A stretch of DNA of 64,000 bases from Novosphingobium sediminis (GTDB taxonomy: Bacteria; Pseudomonadota; Alphaproteobacteria; Sphingomonadales; Sphingomonadaceae): positions 124,001 through 188,000 of the forward strand of contig NZ_BJYR01000001.1 of NCBI RefSeq assembly GCF_007991615.1, given 5' to 3'. Position numbers and translations under genes: made by a program. Position 1 is the stretch's first letter, and each line of letters starts with the position of its first letter. The notes under the pieces are model-generated. The model ran no database searches. It was not told the DNA's origin and was given only the letters and a program-made list of their open reading frames with translations. This document shows positions 17,865 through 27,403 of this stretch, piece after piece.

Positions 17865-19088
17865 TTGCACATCCATCCTGACGCATTGGCTGTAGCGGGC
17901 GCATTCGCGCCTGACCAACCCGCCATTCTGAACCGTCCGCACGCTGCGGCGCGTGCTGCCCGTTTCTTCGTTGAGAAGTTTCCGGGGCGCTCGCTCTATG
18001 CTGTCAAGGCCAATCCCTCGCCGGAATTGCTCCGGGTGTTGTGGGACGCCGGGATCACGCACTATGACGTCGCCTCGATCGCCGAAGTGCGGATGGCGCG
18101 TGCGGCACTGCCTGATGCAACGCTGTGCTTCATGCACCCGGTCAAGACGCCGAGCGCGATCACCGAGGCATATCGGGATCACGGCGTGCGCGTGTTCAGC
18201 CTCGATTCGCTCGAAGAACTGGAGAAGGTCCGCCTCGCCACAACCTTGGCGAACGACGGCGTGCTGCCCGAAGACCTGACGCTGTGCGTGCGTATTCGCG
18301 TCTCGTCGGAGTATTCCGAGCTCAGCCTTGCCTCGAAGTTTGGCTGCGAACTCGCTGTTGCGGCTGAATTGCTGCAGGCCACCCGCCAGGTCGCCGACTC
18401 GCTCGGCGTCTGCTTCCACGTCGGCAGCCAGTCGATGAGCCCGCACGCCTATGTCCAGGCGCTCGAGCGCGTCCGCGCGGCGATCGTCGATGCCTCGGTC
18501 ACGGTCGACATCATCGATGTCGGTGGCGGTTTCCCCTCGATCTACCCCGGTATGGAGCCTCCGCCGCTGGAGGATTACTTCGGCGTGATCGACCGCACCT
18601 ACGAATCGCTGCCGGTTTCGTACTCGGCCGAATTGTGGTGTGAGCCGGGCCGCGCGCTCTGCGCCGAGTACAACTCGATGATCGTGCGCGTCGAACGCCG
18701 CCGCGGGACCGAACTCTATATCAACGACGGCGCCTATGGTGCGCTGTTCGATGCCGCACACGTGGGCTGGCGTTTCCCGGTTCGTCTTCTGCGTGACAGC
18801 GCGGCGAACGAGGACGGCGAGACCGAGAGCGAGGACTTCAGCTTCTGGGGTCCGACTTGCGACGACATGGACCGCATGGAAGGGCCTTTTGCGCTTCCCA
18901 CGGATATCAAGGCTGGCGATTTCATCGAGATCGGTATGCTCGGCGCTTATGGCGCGGCAATGAAGACGGCCTTCAACGGCTTCGGTGCGACCGAGGTTTT
19001 CGAAGTGTCGGACGAGCCGATGGCCAGCCAGTACCGTGGCGACCGCCGCGATCCCCGCGTTTCGGACAACGTGGTTTCGCTGCGCTGA
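17865..19088 (+). CDS. Ornithine decarboxylase (fold-type III PLP)
   Basis: 407 residues from a TTG start at 17865, with GGGGG (17851-17855) 9 bases upstream. The ATG at 17745 in the same frame would translate through the structured leader and is rejected. The PLP lysine is K48 in YAVKAN. Further features are ELWCEPGRALC and the active-site cysteine in WGPTCDDMD, followed by GDFIEIGMLGAYG. It makes putrescine (or cadaverine if lysine is accepted), the amine substrate for the synthase at 13635. A strong terminator follows at 19144. Confidence 0.93.
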   Translation: MHIHPDALAVAGAFAPDQPAILNRPHAAARAARFFVEKFPGRSLYAVKANPSPELLRVLWDAGITHYDVASIAEVRMARAALPDATLCFMHPVKTPSAITEAYRDHGVRVFSLDSLEELEKVRLATTLANDGVLPEDLTLCVRIRVSSEYSELSLASKFGCELAVAAELLQATRQVADSLGVCFHVGSQSMSPHAYVQALERVRAAIVDASVTVDIIDVGGGFPSIYPGMEPPPLEDYFGVIDRTYESLPVSYSAELWCEPGRALCAEYNSMIVRVERRRGTELYINDGAYGALFDAAHVGWRFPVRLLRDSAANEDGETESEDFSFWGPTCDDMDRMEGPFALPTDIKAGDFIEIGMLGAYGAAMKTAFNGFGATEVFEVSDEPMASQYRGDRRDPRVSDNVVSLR

Positions 19089-19143
19089 GCGTGTCGTCTC
19101 GCTGCGCTGAATAAGACGCCGGAAGTCAACCGGGTCGCAAACG

Positions 19144-19173
19144 AAAGGCCCCGCGAGCATTCGCGGGGCCTTT
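19144..19173. terminator. Bidirectional terminator between ornithine decarboxylase and the TonB receptor
   Basis: AAAGGCCCCGCGA (19144-19156), loop GCAT, TCGCGGGGCCTTT (19161-19173): a perfect 13-bp stem with A and T flanks that can work on both strands. It lies between two convergent genes. Confidence 0.88.
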
Positions 19174-19196
19174 CTGGTTTTCAGGTAACTGCCAAG

Positions 19197-19226
19197 CGGG
19201 GGAGAGGCGAAATGCCCGCTCCCCCG
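19197..19226 (-). terminator. Hairpin after the TonB receptor stop
   Basis: CGGGGGAG (19197-19204) pairs with CTCCCCCG (19219-19226), 8 bp, just beyond the TonB receptor stop at 19234 on the minus strand. There is no U-tract. It may stabilise the transcript end, with termination at the stronger hairpin at 19144. Confidence 0.45.
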
Positions 19227-19233
19227 TGGCCTG

Positions 19234-22155
19234 TCAGAACTTCGCGCGGAAGCCTGCGTAGAACGAGGTTCCGCTCGTCTCGGTCGGATAGGTGATCGAG
19301 CCGATGTCCGGCTGCTGGTTGAACAGGTTGTTCACACCGCCGTAGAACTCCATGCGCTTGTTGACGCTGAAGCTGGCCGAGATGTTGTGCACCCAGCGCT
19401 GCTTGTACCACGCGTACTGGGGGTCGACGTAGTTCGGGTTGCCGTTGGTGCGGTCAGCCGAATAGCGCCGGGTCTTGTCCCACCACGAGAGGCTGTAGTT
19501 GAACCCGAACGGACCGGTCTGGTACGCAAGGTTCACGAAGGCCTGGTACTGCGGCTGGTAGGTTTCACCCAGCGTGCTGCGCGGTTCAGCACCCGGCGAA
19601 TCCACGAAGGTCAGCTTGTTCAAGTAGTTGCCGACAACCTTGAGCTGGAAATCGCCCACGTTCTCGACCTTGAAGGCATAGTTGATGTTCACTTCGAGGC
19701 CGGAGGTGCGGAAGTCGGCCACGTTCTGCGGCGACACCGTGTAGTCCACGATCAGGCCGGTGCCCTGCTGCCGCACGATCGAGCCGCAGAAGGGGTTGTC
19801 GATCGTCGGCTGATCGACGCAGAGCTCTGCCAACTGCTGCGCATCGACGGTGTTGATCGCCTGCCGGAGCTTGATGTCATACCAGTCGACCGCGATGGCG
19901 AGGCCGCGGATGAAGCTGGGCTGCAGCACTACGCCCGCCGTCCACGTCCGCGCCTTTTCCGGCTGAAGCCGGGCATTGCCGCTCGTGGTGCCGGAGATGT
20001 TGACCGTGCGGGTGTCCTCGAAGTTCGCGATCTGCGCCGCGCTCAGGCCAGCGGCCGTCAGGACCGCCTGGCAGTTGGCCGGGCGGGTCGACTTGCCAAG
20101 ACCGAGGTTCGAGGGGAGGCACGGGTCGTCGAAGAACGTGAAGGTCTGCCCTGCGGCGCCGTAGAGTTCGCCGATATTGGGCGCGCGCACAGCCTGCGAG
20201 ATCGTGCCGCGGAAGCGGATGTCGCGGATGGGCGCCCACGCAGCGTCCACCTTCCACGTCGTCGCACCGCCGGTCGACGAGTAGTCGGCGTAGCGAACCG
20301 CGCCGCTCACATCGAGCACGTAGGCAAACGGCTTGTCCCTGACGAGCGGCAGATCGAGTTCGCCGAAGACTTCCTTCACATTGAACTCGCCCTGGCTGAT
20401 CGCCAACTGGTTGGAGAAAGTGAGGCCCTGCTGCTCAAGCACGTCGGGCACGAACCGCGAGCTTTCCTTGCGGTACTCACCGCCAATCACAAAGCCGACC
20501 GGGCCGCCGGGGAGCGAGAAGAAGCCCTTCGTATCGCCCGACAGCGAGGCGTTCACCACATGCTGGGTGATCCGCGACCGCTCGGTGGTGCTTGCACGCA
20601 CGAAATCCACGCCGGCGGGATCGCTGACGCCCTCGCCGAAGAGATTGATCGGACGGCACTCGCCCGGCTGGAACGTGACCGCTGAGCCGGCAGTGGGGTC
20701 AAGGTTGATGCGGCAGGTGATCTGGCCGGTCGCCGGATCGCGCACCGCATCGAGCGCGGCGTTGAAGCGATCGGTGTAGCGGTCGTTGACGAAGTGGTTG
20801 GTGACCGTCGTGCGCCCGAAGACGTACGAAACTTCATAGTGCAGCGAAGACGACAGTTCACCCTCGGCACCGATCACCGAACGGAAGGTCTCGCGCTTGA
20901 TGTTCTCGCCGCGCTGGCCAAGGTCGAAGTTGTCGCGCGTTACGAGGACGCCACCGAAATCAGGATTGATGGCAGCGCGGATCGTGTCGGGGATGTAGGG
21001 GTTATCCTGCGGGACGAAGATGTAGTAGTCGAACGTCGGCTGGCCGAGCGAGTACGACTTGGTCGTCGCATACTTGGCTTCGGCGAACAGCTTGAGCGCG
21101 TCCGAAACCTCGAAGCGCGTGTTGAGGTTCACCACGTGGCGCGTGATCGCCGGCAGCAGATCGTTGCCATAATCTGACACCAGCGTGTCATCGCTCCCGC
21201 GCGAATAGCCGCCCGGGATTTCCGTGCCGAGATTGTAGGGCTTGCCATCACCGCGGAAGTCGGGCTCACCCTCGAACGTCACGTCGACTGCGCCCTGGCG
21301 CGACGACCATTGATAGCGCACGTCGTTGAGCGGAATGCGGCTGTAAACGCCCGGGGTGTTGGGGGTGTAGTCGGGGTTGCGGAAGAACCCGACCTGACGC
21401 GATCCGGTGAACTGAGGACGGTCGCGGGTCTGCAGACGGTCGCTGTCGCCGAATTCATAGGCCAGCGTCACGTTGCCGCGCCCGCCAGCGAAGTTGCGCC
21501 CGAAGGTCAGGGCCGCGAAACGATCACCAGAATCACCGTACTTGCTGATCCCTGCCTGCGCCTGCGCGCTGATGCCCTCGAAGTTCTTCTTGAGCACGAA
21601 ATTGACCACGCCGGTCACGCCGTCCGCGCCGTAGATCGCCGAGGCGCCGCCGGTAAGGACGTCGACACGTTCGATCAAGCTGACCGGGATCGTGTTGATG
21701 TCGACGGCCTGCGAGCCCTGCACGCCCGAGACCTGACGGCGGCCATTGATCAGCACCAGAGTGCGGTCGATACCGAGGTTGCGTAAATTGAGGAGATTAA
21801 GGCCGGTGTAACCGATGCCGGCACGATCACCCGAATTGTCGCGCGAAGTCGAGGAGCCGACGAGCGAGGGTAGGCCCGTCAGGAAGTTCGTCACGTTGGT
21901 TACGCCCTGCTTCTCAAGCAGGTCGCTGCCGAACGAGACGATCGGGCTAGCCGTCTGATAGTCCTTTGTGCGCAGGCGCGAGCCGGTGCCGACCACGACG
22001 ATTTCGTTCGGCTGGGCAATCGGCGTGGTTGCGACAGCGTCATCGGCAGCAGGCGCGGCCTCAGCCTGCGCCCAAGCGGTACCAGGTGCAAATGCTGATA
22101 TGGCGATGGCGGAAGCAGCGACGCACAGCGCCGCGCGTGAGGTAGATTTGAGCAA
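19234..22155 (-). CDS. TonB-dependent outer membrane receptor
   Basis: 973 residues from a TTG at 22155, which has GGGGGA 7 bases upstream. The ATG at 22170 lies in that same purine run and has no ribosome-binding site, so it is less likely. A signal peptide ends at about AWAQA. The plug domain (about 50-180) shows LINGRRQVSG and VDVLTGGASAIYGADGVTGVVNFVLKKN-type text. A long beta-barrel ends in YAGFRAKF with the terminal aromatic residue. Such receptors import iron complexes, vitamins or other large solutes using TonB energy. The Fur-like box at 22175 hints at iron, but the ligand is unknown. Confidence 0.93.
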   Translation of the reverse strand: MLKSTSRAALCVAASAIAISAFAPGTAWAQAEAAPAADDAVATTPIAQPNEIVVVGTGSRLRTKDYQTASPIVSFGSDLLEKQGVTNVTNFLTGLPSLVGSSTSRDNSGDRAGIGYTGLNLLNLRNLGIDRTLVLINGRRQVSGVQGSQAVDINTIPVSLIERVDVLTGGASAIYGADGVTGVVNFVLKKNFEGISAQAQAGISKYGDSGDRFAALTFGRNFAGGRGNVTLAYEFGDSDRLQTRDRPQFTGSRQVGFFRNPDYTPNTPGVYSRIPLNDVRYQWSSRQGAVDVTFEGEPDFRGDGKPYNLGTEIPGGYSRGSDDTLVSDYGNDLLPAITRHVVNLNTRFEVSDALKLFAEAKYATTKSYSLGQPTFDYYIFVPQDNPYIPDTIRAAINPDFGGVLVTRDNFDLGQRGENIKRETFRSVIGAEGELSSSLHYEVSYVFGRTTVTNHFVNDRYTDRFNAALDAVRDPATGQITCRINLDPTAGSAVTFQPGECRPINLFGEGVSDPAGVDFVRASTTERSRITQHVVNASLSGDTKGFFSLPGGPVGFVIGGEYRKESSRFVPDVLEQQGLTFSNQLAISQGEFNVKEVFGELDLPLVRDKPFAYVLDVSGAVRYADYSSTGGATTWKVDAAWAPIRDIRFRGTISQAVRAPNIGELYGAAGQTFTFFDDPCLPSNLGLGKSTRPANCQAVLTAAGLSAAQIANFEDTRTVNISGTTSGNARLQPEKARTWTAGVVLQPSFIRGLAIAVDWYDIKLRQAINTVDAQQLAELCVDQPTIDNPFCGSIVRQQGTGLIVDYTVSPQNVADFRTSGLEVNINYAFKVENVGDFQLKVVGNYLNKLTFVDSPGAEPRSTLGETYQPQYQAFVNLAYQTGPFGFNYSLSWWDKTRRYSADRTNGNPNYVDPQYAWYKQRWVHNISASFSVNKRMEFYGGVNNLFNQQPDIGSITYPTETSGTSFYAGFRAKF

Positions 22156-22174
22156 GATTATTTCCCCCATGGTG

Positions 22175-22187
22175 GATAATTATCATT
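22175..22187 (-). promoter_or_regulatory. Fur-like box upstream of the TonB receptor
   Basis: On the minus strand the sequence AATGATAATTATC contains the perfect palindrome GATAATTATC (22175-22184) and matches the repeated GATAAT hexamers of Fur boxes. It lies about 20 bases before the preferred TTG start, in the transcript leader or overlapping the promoter. The rest of the 22188-22372 gap is A+T-rich for this window and probably holds the promoter. Confidence 0.5.
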
Positions 22188-22372
22188 TTGCTCAGAGCGC
22201 CGATGCTGGCAACCCTTTGAATTTGCCCCAAAGTGTTAATCTTGGTGGACAAAGCTGGGTGAGCAAAGCCCGTAGGGGGACTTTTATCAGCAAAACATTG
22301 TTACAAAGGGGAAATTTCGCTTCACCTGACCTTATGTGCAAATACCTATTACCAAGCAGGGTCTAGCCGCGC

Positions 22373-23593
22373 TCAGGCGGCCTTGCGCATGTCGAGATCG
22401 AGCCTGTTCCAGATCTCGACCAGCGCATTGGTGAGCTCGATCATCATCGCCTCGGTGTGCGCCGGGCCGGGCGTGAAGCGCAGGCGCTCGGTGCCGCGCG
22501 GTACAGTCGGATAGTTGATCGGCTGCACATAGACGCCGTATTCGGCGAGCAGGATGTCGCTCACCTTCTTGGCGCGCACCGGATCACCCACCATAAGCGG
22601 GACAATATGCGTGGTGGAGGGCATCACCGGCAGGCCGGCATCGGCAAAGGCCTTCTTGAGGAACGCCGCAGCGGCCTGCTGGCCATCGCGCTCGACACTG
22701 GAGGCCTTGAGGTGGCGCACCGCTGCCAGCACGCCTGCTGCCAGAACGGGCGAAAGCGATGTGGTGAAAATGAAGCCCGGCGCATAACTGCGGATCACGT
22801 CGATGATCCGCGAGTCCGCCGCGATATAGCCGCCCATCACGCCAAAGGCCTTGCCCAGCGTGCCCTCGATGATGTCGATGCGGTGTGCGGCCTCGTCACG
22901 CTCCGAAATGCCGCCGCCGCGTGCACCATACATGCCGACAGCGTGGACTTCATCGATATAGGTGAGCGCGTTGTACTTTTCGGCGAGGTCGCAGATCTCG
23001 TGGATCGGGGCGACGTCGCCGTCCATCGAATAGACGCTTTCGAACGCGATCAGCTTCGGCAGCGCCGGATCGGCCTCCGCCAGTAGCTCTTCCAGATGGG
23101 CCACATCGTTGTGGCGGAACACGCGCTTCTCCGCGCCCGAATTGCGGATGCCCGCAATCATGCTGGCGTGGTTGAGTTCGTCCGAGAAGATCACGCAACC
23201 GGGCAGGATCTTGGCCAGCGTCGAGAGCGTTGCATCGTTCGAGACATAGCCCGAGGTGAACAGCAGAGCGCCCTGCTTGCCATGGAGATCGGCCAATTCG
23301 GCCTCGAGATCGACGTGGTAGTGGGTGTTCCCGCCGATGTTGCGGGTGCCGCCGGAACCCGCGCCCACATCGTGCAGCGCCTCTTCCATGGCGCCGATCA
23401 CCTTGGGATGCTGGCCCATCGCAAGATAGTCATTCGAGCACCAGACGGTGATCGGCTTCGGGCCATTGTGCCCGGCAAAGCACCGCGCATTGGGGTATGC
23501 CCCCTTGTTGCGCAGGATATCGATGAAGACGCGGTAACGACCTTCGGTATGCAGACGCTCGATCGCGGAATCGAAAACCTGATCGTAATTCAC
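22373..23593 (-). CDS. hemA: 5-aminolevulinate synthase
   Basis: 406 residues of the alphaproteobacterial ALAS type, a fold-type I PLP enzyme. The PLP lysine is K248 in [16 protein letters not shown]. Also visible are [23 protein letters not shown], and [12 protein letters not shown]. It condenses glycine and succinyl-CoA to 5-aminolevulinate, the first step of heme (and bacteriochlorophyll, if present). The 180 bases upstream separate it from the metallo-beta-lactamase-like gene and probably contain its promoter; no clear motif was identified there. Confidence 0.96.
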   Translation of the reverse strand: MNYDQVFDSAIERLHTEGRYRVFIDILRNKGAYPNARCFAGHNGPKPITVWCSNDYLAMGQHPKVIGAMEEALHDVGAGSGGTRNIGGNTHYHVDLEAELADLHGKQGALLFTSGYVSNDATLSTLAKILPGCVIFSDELNHASMIAGIRNSGAEKRVFRHNDVAHLEELLAEADPALPKLIAFESVYSMDGDVAPIHEICDLAEKYNALTYIDEVHAVGMYGARGGGISERDEAAHRIDIIEGTLGKAFGVMGGYIAADSRIIDVIRSYAPGFIFTTSLSPVLAAGVLAAVRHLKASSVERDGQQAAAAFLKKAFADAGLPVMPSTTHIVPLMVGDPVRAKKVSDILLAEYGVYVQPINYPTVPRGTERLRFTPGPAHTEAMMIELTNALVEIWNRLDLDMRKAA

Positions 23594-23773
23594 CCGCGGC
23601 TCCCTATGAACCTGTTGTCACGTATTGGGGCACAACATGCGCCCCGAACCCTGCTTCAATGGTGCACCAGAACCGCATCCGGGCCAGTCAAACAAGCGGG
23701 CGAGCGGCGCTTTACGCCGCTTGTCCGGGCATTGCCAGCGGCATTTCGGTCATATCCCGCCGCGCGATTGCAC

Positions 23774-24715
23774 TTAGCGTGCCCGGCCCAGCGCGCTGGC
23801 AGGCAGCGCGCTGGGCGCGGCAGCGGTGAAATGCGGACCTACCGCCGGGTCGTTCAGCTGTCCGTAGTCAGCCGAATATACCACCGTCAGCCGTGGTTCG
23901 CGTTTGATCAGCTGCGCGAGGCCCTTGATCCAGCCCAAGCTTGCCGCACGATCTTCGCTGGCAAGCCATTCGGCGGCATAGCGTGAACGGGGGCGCTGCC
24001 ATTCGACATTCCGGCGCATCGGTGCGGAATCCCCTGCAAACAGATACTCCCGGCCATCTTGCAAGCGGACGTAGATCATCTGAGAGCCGGCAAGATATCC
24101 CGGGGTCCGCATGACCGCGATGCCGGGGGCAATCGCGGCATAGCCAGCAGGATCGACGAGCGCGGCTGGGCTGGGCTTGATCGCATTCATCAGGAGCGGG
24201 GAAAGTGCCTTCAGCGCCTCGACCTGCCGATCATTGCCGATCAGCCTGCCCACAATCCTGTGATCGGCTACCGCCAATGGAACGAGGCCACCGATGTGAT
24301 CGATGTCCTCGCTCGTGAAAATGATCCGCTTTGCCGAGTGCAGCCATCGGTCTGCCGTCACCTGAATCTCGGGGTGAAATGCATTGTACCCCGTTGCCAT
24401 AGCCTGAGCTTCGGTCAGGCCGGTATTGATCAACGTGTCGCCGCCGGGAGTGACGAGGCGCCAGATGAAGACCCCTGTGGCTTCGGTACGCAGGCCGCCA
24501 CCGGCGACAAGCAGGGTGCCGGGCTGCTCGTCCGTCGCGATCGCCGCATATTCTATGGCAACCGGCCGTGGGCCTTGCTGGCTTTCTGCAAGGCTGCGCA
24601 GGCGTGCGATATCGATATTCCGCGGTGCGACTGCCGCCGGGCCCGGCTCCATCAGCAGCCAGTAGTAGGGCACCGCGACTATCGCGATCAGAAGGAGAGC
24701 AATCCGGTTGAACAT
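23774..24715 (-). CDS. Membrane-anchored metallo-beta-lactamase-fold protein lacking metal ligands
   Basis: 313 residues. The N-terminal stretch IALLLIAIVAVPYYWLL is a membrane anchor or uncleaved signal. The fold is recognised from TLINTGLTEAQA, IIFTSEDIDHIGGL, TPGYLAGS and FAGDS. In the canonical THxHxDHxGG motif the two histidines are replaced by S135 and D137 (only D139 and H140 remain). The later TPGH histidine is Y207. The protein is therefore probably not a normal metallohydrolase. It starts 26 bases after murI on the same strand. Confidence 0.7.
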   Translation of the reverse strand: MFNRIALLLIAIVAVPYYWLLMEPGPAAVAPRNIDIARLRSLAESQQGPRPVAIEYAAIATDEQPGTLLVAGGGLRTEATGVFIWRLVTPGGDTLINTGLTEAQAMATGYNAFHPEIQVTADRWLHSAKRIIFTSEDIDHIGGLVPLAVADHRIVGRLIGNDRQVEALKALSPLLMNAIKPSPAALVDPAGYAAIAPGIAVMRTPGYLAGSQMIYVRLQDGREYLFAGDSAPMRRNVEWQRPRSRYAAEWLASEDRAASLGWIKGLAQLIKREPRLTVVYSADYGQLNDPAVGPHFTAAAPSALPASALGRAR

Positions 24716-24741
24716 GGCTCGGTTCGATATCTCCGATCCGG

Positions 24742-25545
24742 TCAGAAGACCAGCCGCCGGGCAATTCCGTAACGGGCGAGTGCGGGCATCAGTCGTTCGT
24801 CATCCGGATCATCCTTGGTGAACAGGGCAATATCCCCGTCCTTGGCTGCGGCCCAGGCCTGTCCCTGGGTGAGGAAGGCGATACGCCGGGCAATGCCGTC
24901 CGAGCCATCGACAAAGCGCACACCGGGCCCGAACGCGTCCGCAAGTTCTGCCTCCAGCAGCGGGAAGTGCGTGCAGGCAAGCACCACGGTATCGATTCGC
25001 TCGCCGTCCGGCATGGCTCGCAGCGCTGCGGCGGCGCGGGCGAATACCGCCGGATCGACGGTCCCCCCGCGCAGCTTCGCTTCGGCAGCAGCGACCAGTT
25101 CGGGCGCGCCGTGGCGGAGAAGACGTTTGTCGGCGGCGAATTCTGCCTCCAGCCGGTCGACATAGCCTTGCCGGATGGTTGCCTCGGTACCGAGCAGCCC
25201 GATCACGCCGGTCTGCGTCATCGCGGCAGCAGGCTTGATCGCCGGCACGGTGCCCACGATCGGCACTTCGAGCACCTCGCGAACCGAAGCGAGCGCGATC
25301 GTGCTCGCTGTGTTGCAGGCGATGCAGACAAGGCGGGGGCGGTAGCGCTCGGTCAGCCGCCCCAGAAGCCCTGAAACGCGTGCTGCGATCTGCGCCTCGG
25401 TCTTGTTGCCATAGGGAAGCCCGGCGTTGTCCGATACATACATGACCGGCGCTTGCGGCAGCGCCTTGCGCACCTTGCCAAGCACGGAAAGCCCACCGAC
25501 GCCGGAATCGAACAGCAGGATCGGGGCGGCGGGATCGGTGGTCAT
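24742..25545 (-). CDS. murI: Glutamate racemase
   Basis: 267 residues from the ATG at 25545; a start at 25575 would add ten residues without a better ribosome-binding site. The racemase signatures are FDSGVGGLSVL near the N-terminus and the two catalytic cysteines, C77 in IACNTAS and the later one in LACTHFPLLE. It supplies D-glutamate for peptidoglycan. The divergent plsY starts 82 bases upstream. Confidence 0.96.
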   Translation of the reverse strand: MTTDPAAPILLFDSGVGGLSVLGKVRKALPQAPVMYVSDNAGLPYGNKTEAQIAARVSGLLGRLTERYRPRLVCIACNTASTIALASVREVLEVPIVGTVPAIKPAAAMTQTGVIGLLGTEATIRQGYVDRLEAEFAADKRLLRHGAPELVAAAEAKLRGGTVDPAVFARAAAALRAMPDGERIDTVVLACTHFPLLEAELADAFGPGVRFVDGSDGIARRIAFLTQGQAWAAAKDGDIALFTKDDPDDERLMPALARYGIARRLVF

Positions 25546-25627
25546 TGCCCGCTCTTCTATCGGGAGTGGTGGCAAAAAGAAAAGCGTCCCTCTCCCCTTT
25601 GTGCCCGGTGGCGGTTAAGACCGGGCC

Positions 25628-26227
25628 ATGGACATCGCTTCTCCTCCTGTCTTGGGCGTTCTCGTCGGGGCCTATCTGCTCGGTTCTGTACCGTTCGGCC
25701 TCCTGCTTACGCGGTTGTTCGGTGCGGGCGATTTGCGCGCGATCGGATCGGGCAATATCGGCGCAACCAACGTACTGCGCACGGGCCGCAAGGGTCTGGC
25801 GGCGGCCACGCTGCTGCTTGATCTTGCCAAGGGGGCCGCTGCGGTCCTCATTGCCCGGACATGGTTTCCCGGGACCGAGGCACTGGCGGCATTCGCTGCG
25901 GTGATCGGCCATTGTTTTCCGGTCTGGCTGCGCTTCAACGGTGGCAAGGGCGTCGCCACGACGATGGGCGTGTCGCTCGGCCTCGCCTGGCCGATCGGCC
26001 TTGCCTATGCCTTGGTCTGGATCGGCATGCTCGCTGCCACGCGCATTTCCTCGCTCGGCGGGCTCAGCGCCGTGATCGCCGCGCCGATCGCCGCGCTGCT
26101 ATTGGGATACCGCGACTACGCCGCGGTGCTGGCTCTCATCGGGCTTCTGGTGATCTGGCTCCATCGCGCCAATATCGCCCGGCTGCGCGCCGGGACCGAG
26201 CCGCGGATTGGCAGCAAAAAGGGATGA
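25628..26227 (+). CDS. plsY: Glycerol-3-phosphate acyltransferase PlsY
   Basis: 199 residues, about five membrane segments. The PlsY motifs are GSGNIGATNVLRTGRKG in the first cytoplasmic loop and FPVWLRFNGGKGVATTMG in the second. It transfers acyl groups from acyl-phosphate to glycerol-3-phosphate at the inner membrane. The stop overlaps the dprA start as ATGA. Confidence 0.96.
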   Translation: MDIASPPVLGVLVGAYLLGSVPFGLLLTRLFGAGDLRAIGSGNIGATNVLRTGRKGLAAATLLLDLAKGAAAVLIARTWFPGTEALAAFAAVIGHCFPVWLRFNGGKGVATTMGVSLGLAWPIGLAYALVWIGMLAATRISSLGGLSAVIAAPIAALLLGYRDYAAVLALIGLLVIWLHRANIARLRAGTEPRIGSKKG

Positions 26228-27363
26228 ACCTGTCGGAGCCGGTCCTTGCGGAACGCGACGTCTTTTCCCGCATCCGCTTGCTTCGCTCGCCCGGCATCGG
26301 CCCCGTCAGCTATTTCCAGCTCCTGCGCCGCTTCGGCACTGCGGCTGCTGCGCTTGAAGCCTTGCCGGATCTCGCCGCGCGGGGAGGGGCGCGCTATCGT
26401 CCCGTGCCGGCCGAGCGGATCGAGGCTGAAATCGCTCGCTTGAGGGCCACAGGCGGCAACTACCTGTTTCACGATGCCCCGGCATACCCGCGCCTCCTCG
26501 CCGCGCTTGAAACGCCGCCTCCGGTGCTGACCTGGCGCGGCGACCTTTCGCTGCTGGGGCAGGGCGCCGTCGCTCTCGTCGGCGCGCGCAATGCTTCGGC
26601 GGGCGCCTGCCGTCTCGCCCGCGAATACGGCGCTGCGCTTGCGGCGCGCGGCTATGCCGTCGTTTCGGGCCTTGCACGCGGGATTGACGCGGCTGCGCAT
26701 CGCGGCGCACTCGCCGCCATGGAGCACGGCGGCGGCACCATTGGTGTCATCGCCAGCGGGATCGACGTGACATACCCGCCCGAACATGCCGAACTGCAGG
26801 AAGACATTGCGCGGCGCGGGCTGCTCATTGCCGAAATGCCCCCGGGCACCGAACCGCTCGCGCGCCATTTCCCGTTCCGCAACCGCATCATCGCGGGTCT
26901 TGCCGCGGGTACGGTGGTGGTTGAAGCCGCCCCGCGTTCCGGTTCGCTAATCACTGCACGGCTGGCAGCCGAGGCCGGACGCGAGGTTATGGCTGTCCCC
27001 GGCTCTCCGCTCGACAGCCGGTCGCGCGGATGCAACGAATTAATCCGTGATGGCGCAATCCTCGTTCAGTCGGCCGACGACATTGCCGAACTGCTCGAGC
27101 GCTTTGATGGCCCCTCGCGCCTCAAATTGCGTGAGCCGATCTGGACCGCGATGGACGAGGACCCAACGCGCTTTCTGCCCGATTCGGAAGCTGACGGCAG
27201 TCCTGCGGATATCGCGCACCTGCTCGGCACCGCCCCCGTCGCCATCGACGAACTGATCCGCCAGAGCGGTGCCAGCGCAGGTGCCGTGCAGATGGCACTG
27301 ATCGAGCTGGAACTTGCCGGCCGTCTCATCCGCCACGCGGGCGGGCGCGTTTCCCTCGCATGA
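26224..27363 (+). CDS. dprA: DNA-processing protein DprA
   Basis: 379 residues from the ATGA overlap with plsY. The Rossmann-like DprA core (about 80-290) shows ALVGARNAS, VSGLARGIDAAAHRGAL, GVIASGIDVTYPPEH and FPFRNRIIAGLA. A short C-terminal winged-helix region follows (PVAIDELIRQSGASAGAVQMALIELELAGRL-type text). DprA loads RecA onto single-stranded DNA during transformation. No other competence gene is in the window. Confidence 0.95.
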   Translation: MNLSEPVLAERDVFSRIRLLRSPGIGPVSYFQLLRRFGTAAAALEALPDLAARGGARYRPVPAERIEAEIARLRATGGNYLFHDAPAYPRLLAALETPPPVLTWRGDLSLLGQGAVALVGARNASAGACRLAREYGAALAARGYAVVSGLARGIDAAAHRGALAAMEHGGGTIGVIASGIDVTYPPEHAELQEDIARRGLLIAEMPPGTEPLARHFPFRNRIIAGLAAGTVVVEAAPRSGSLITARLAAEAGREVMAVPGSPLDSRSRGCNELIRDGAILVQSADDIAELLERFDGPSRLKLREPIWTAMDEDPTRFLPDSEADGSPADIAHLLGTAPVAIDELIRQSGASAGAVQMALIELELAGRLIRHAGGRVSLA

Positions 27364-27403
27364 ACCACGCGGGAGCGGTTGCCGGGCACCATTGCGGTTA
27401 TAA

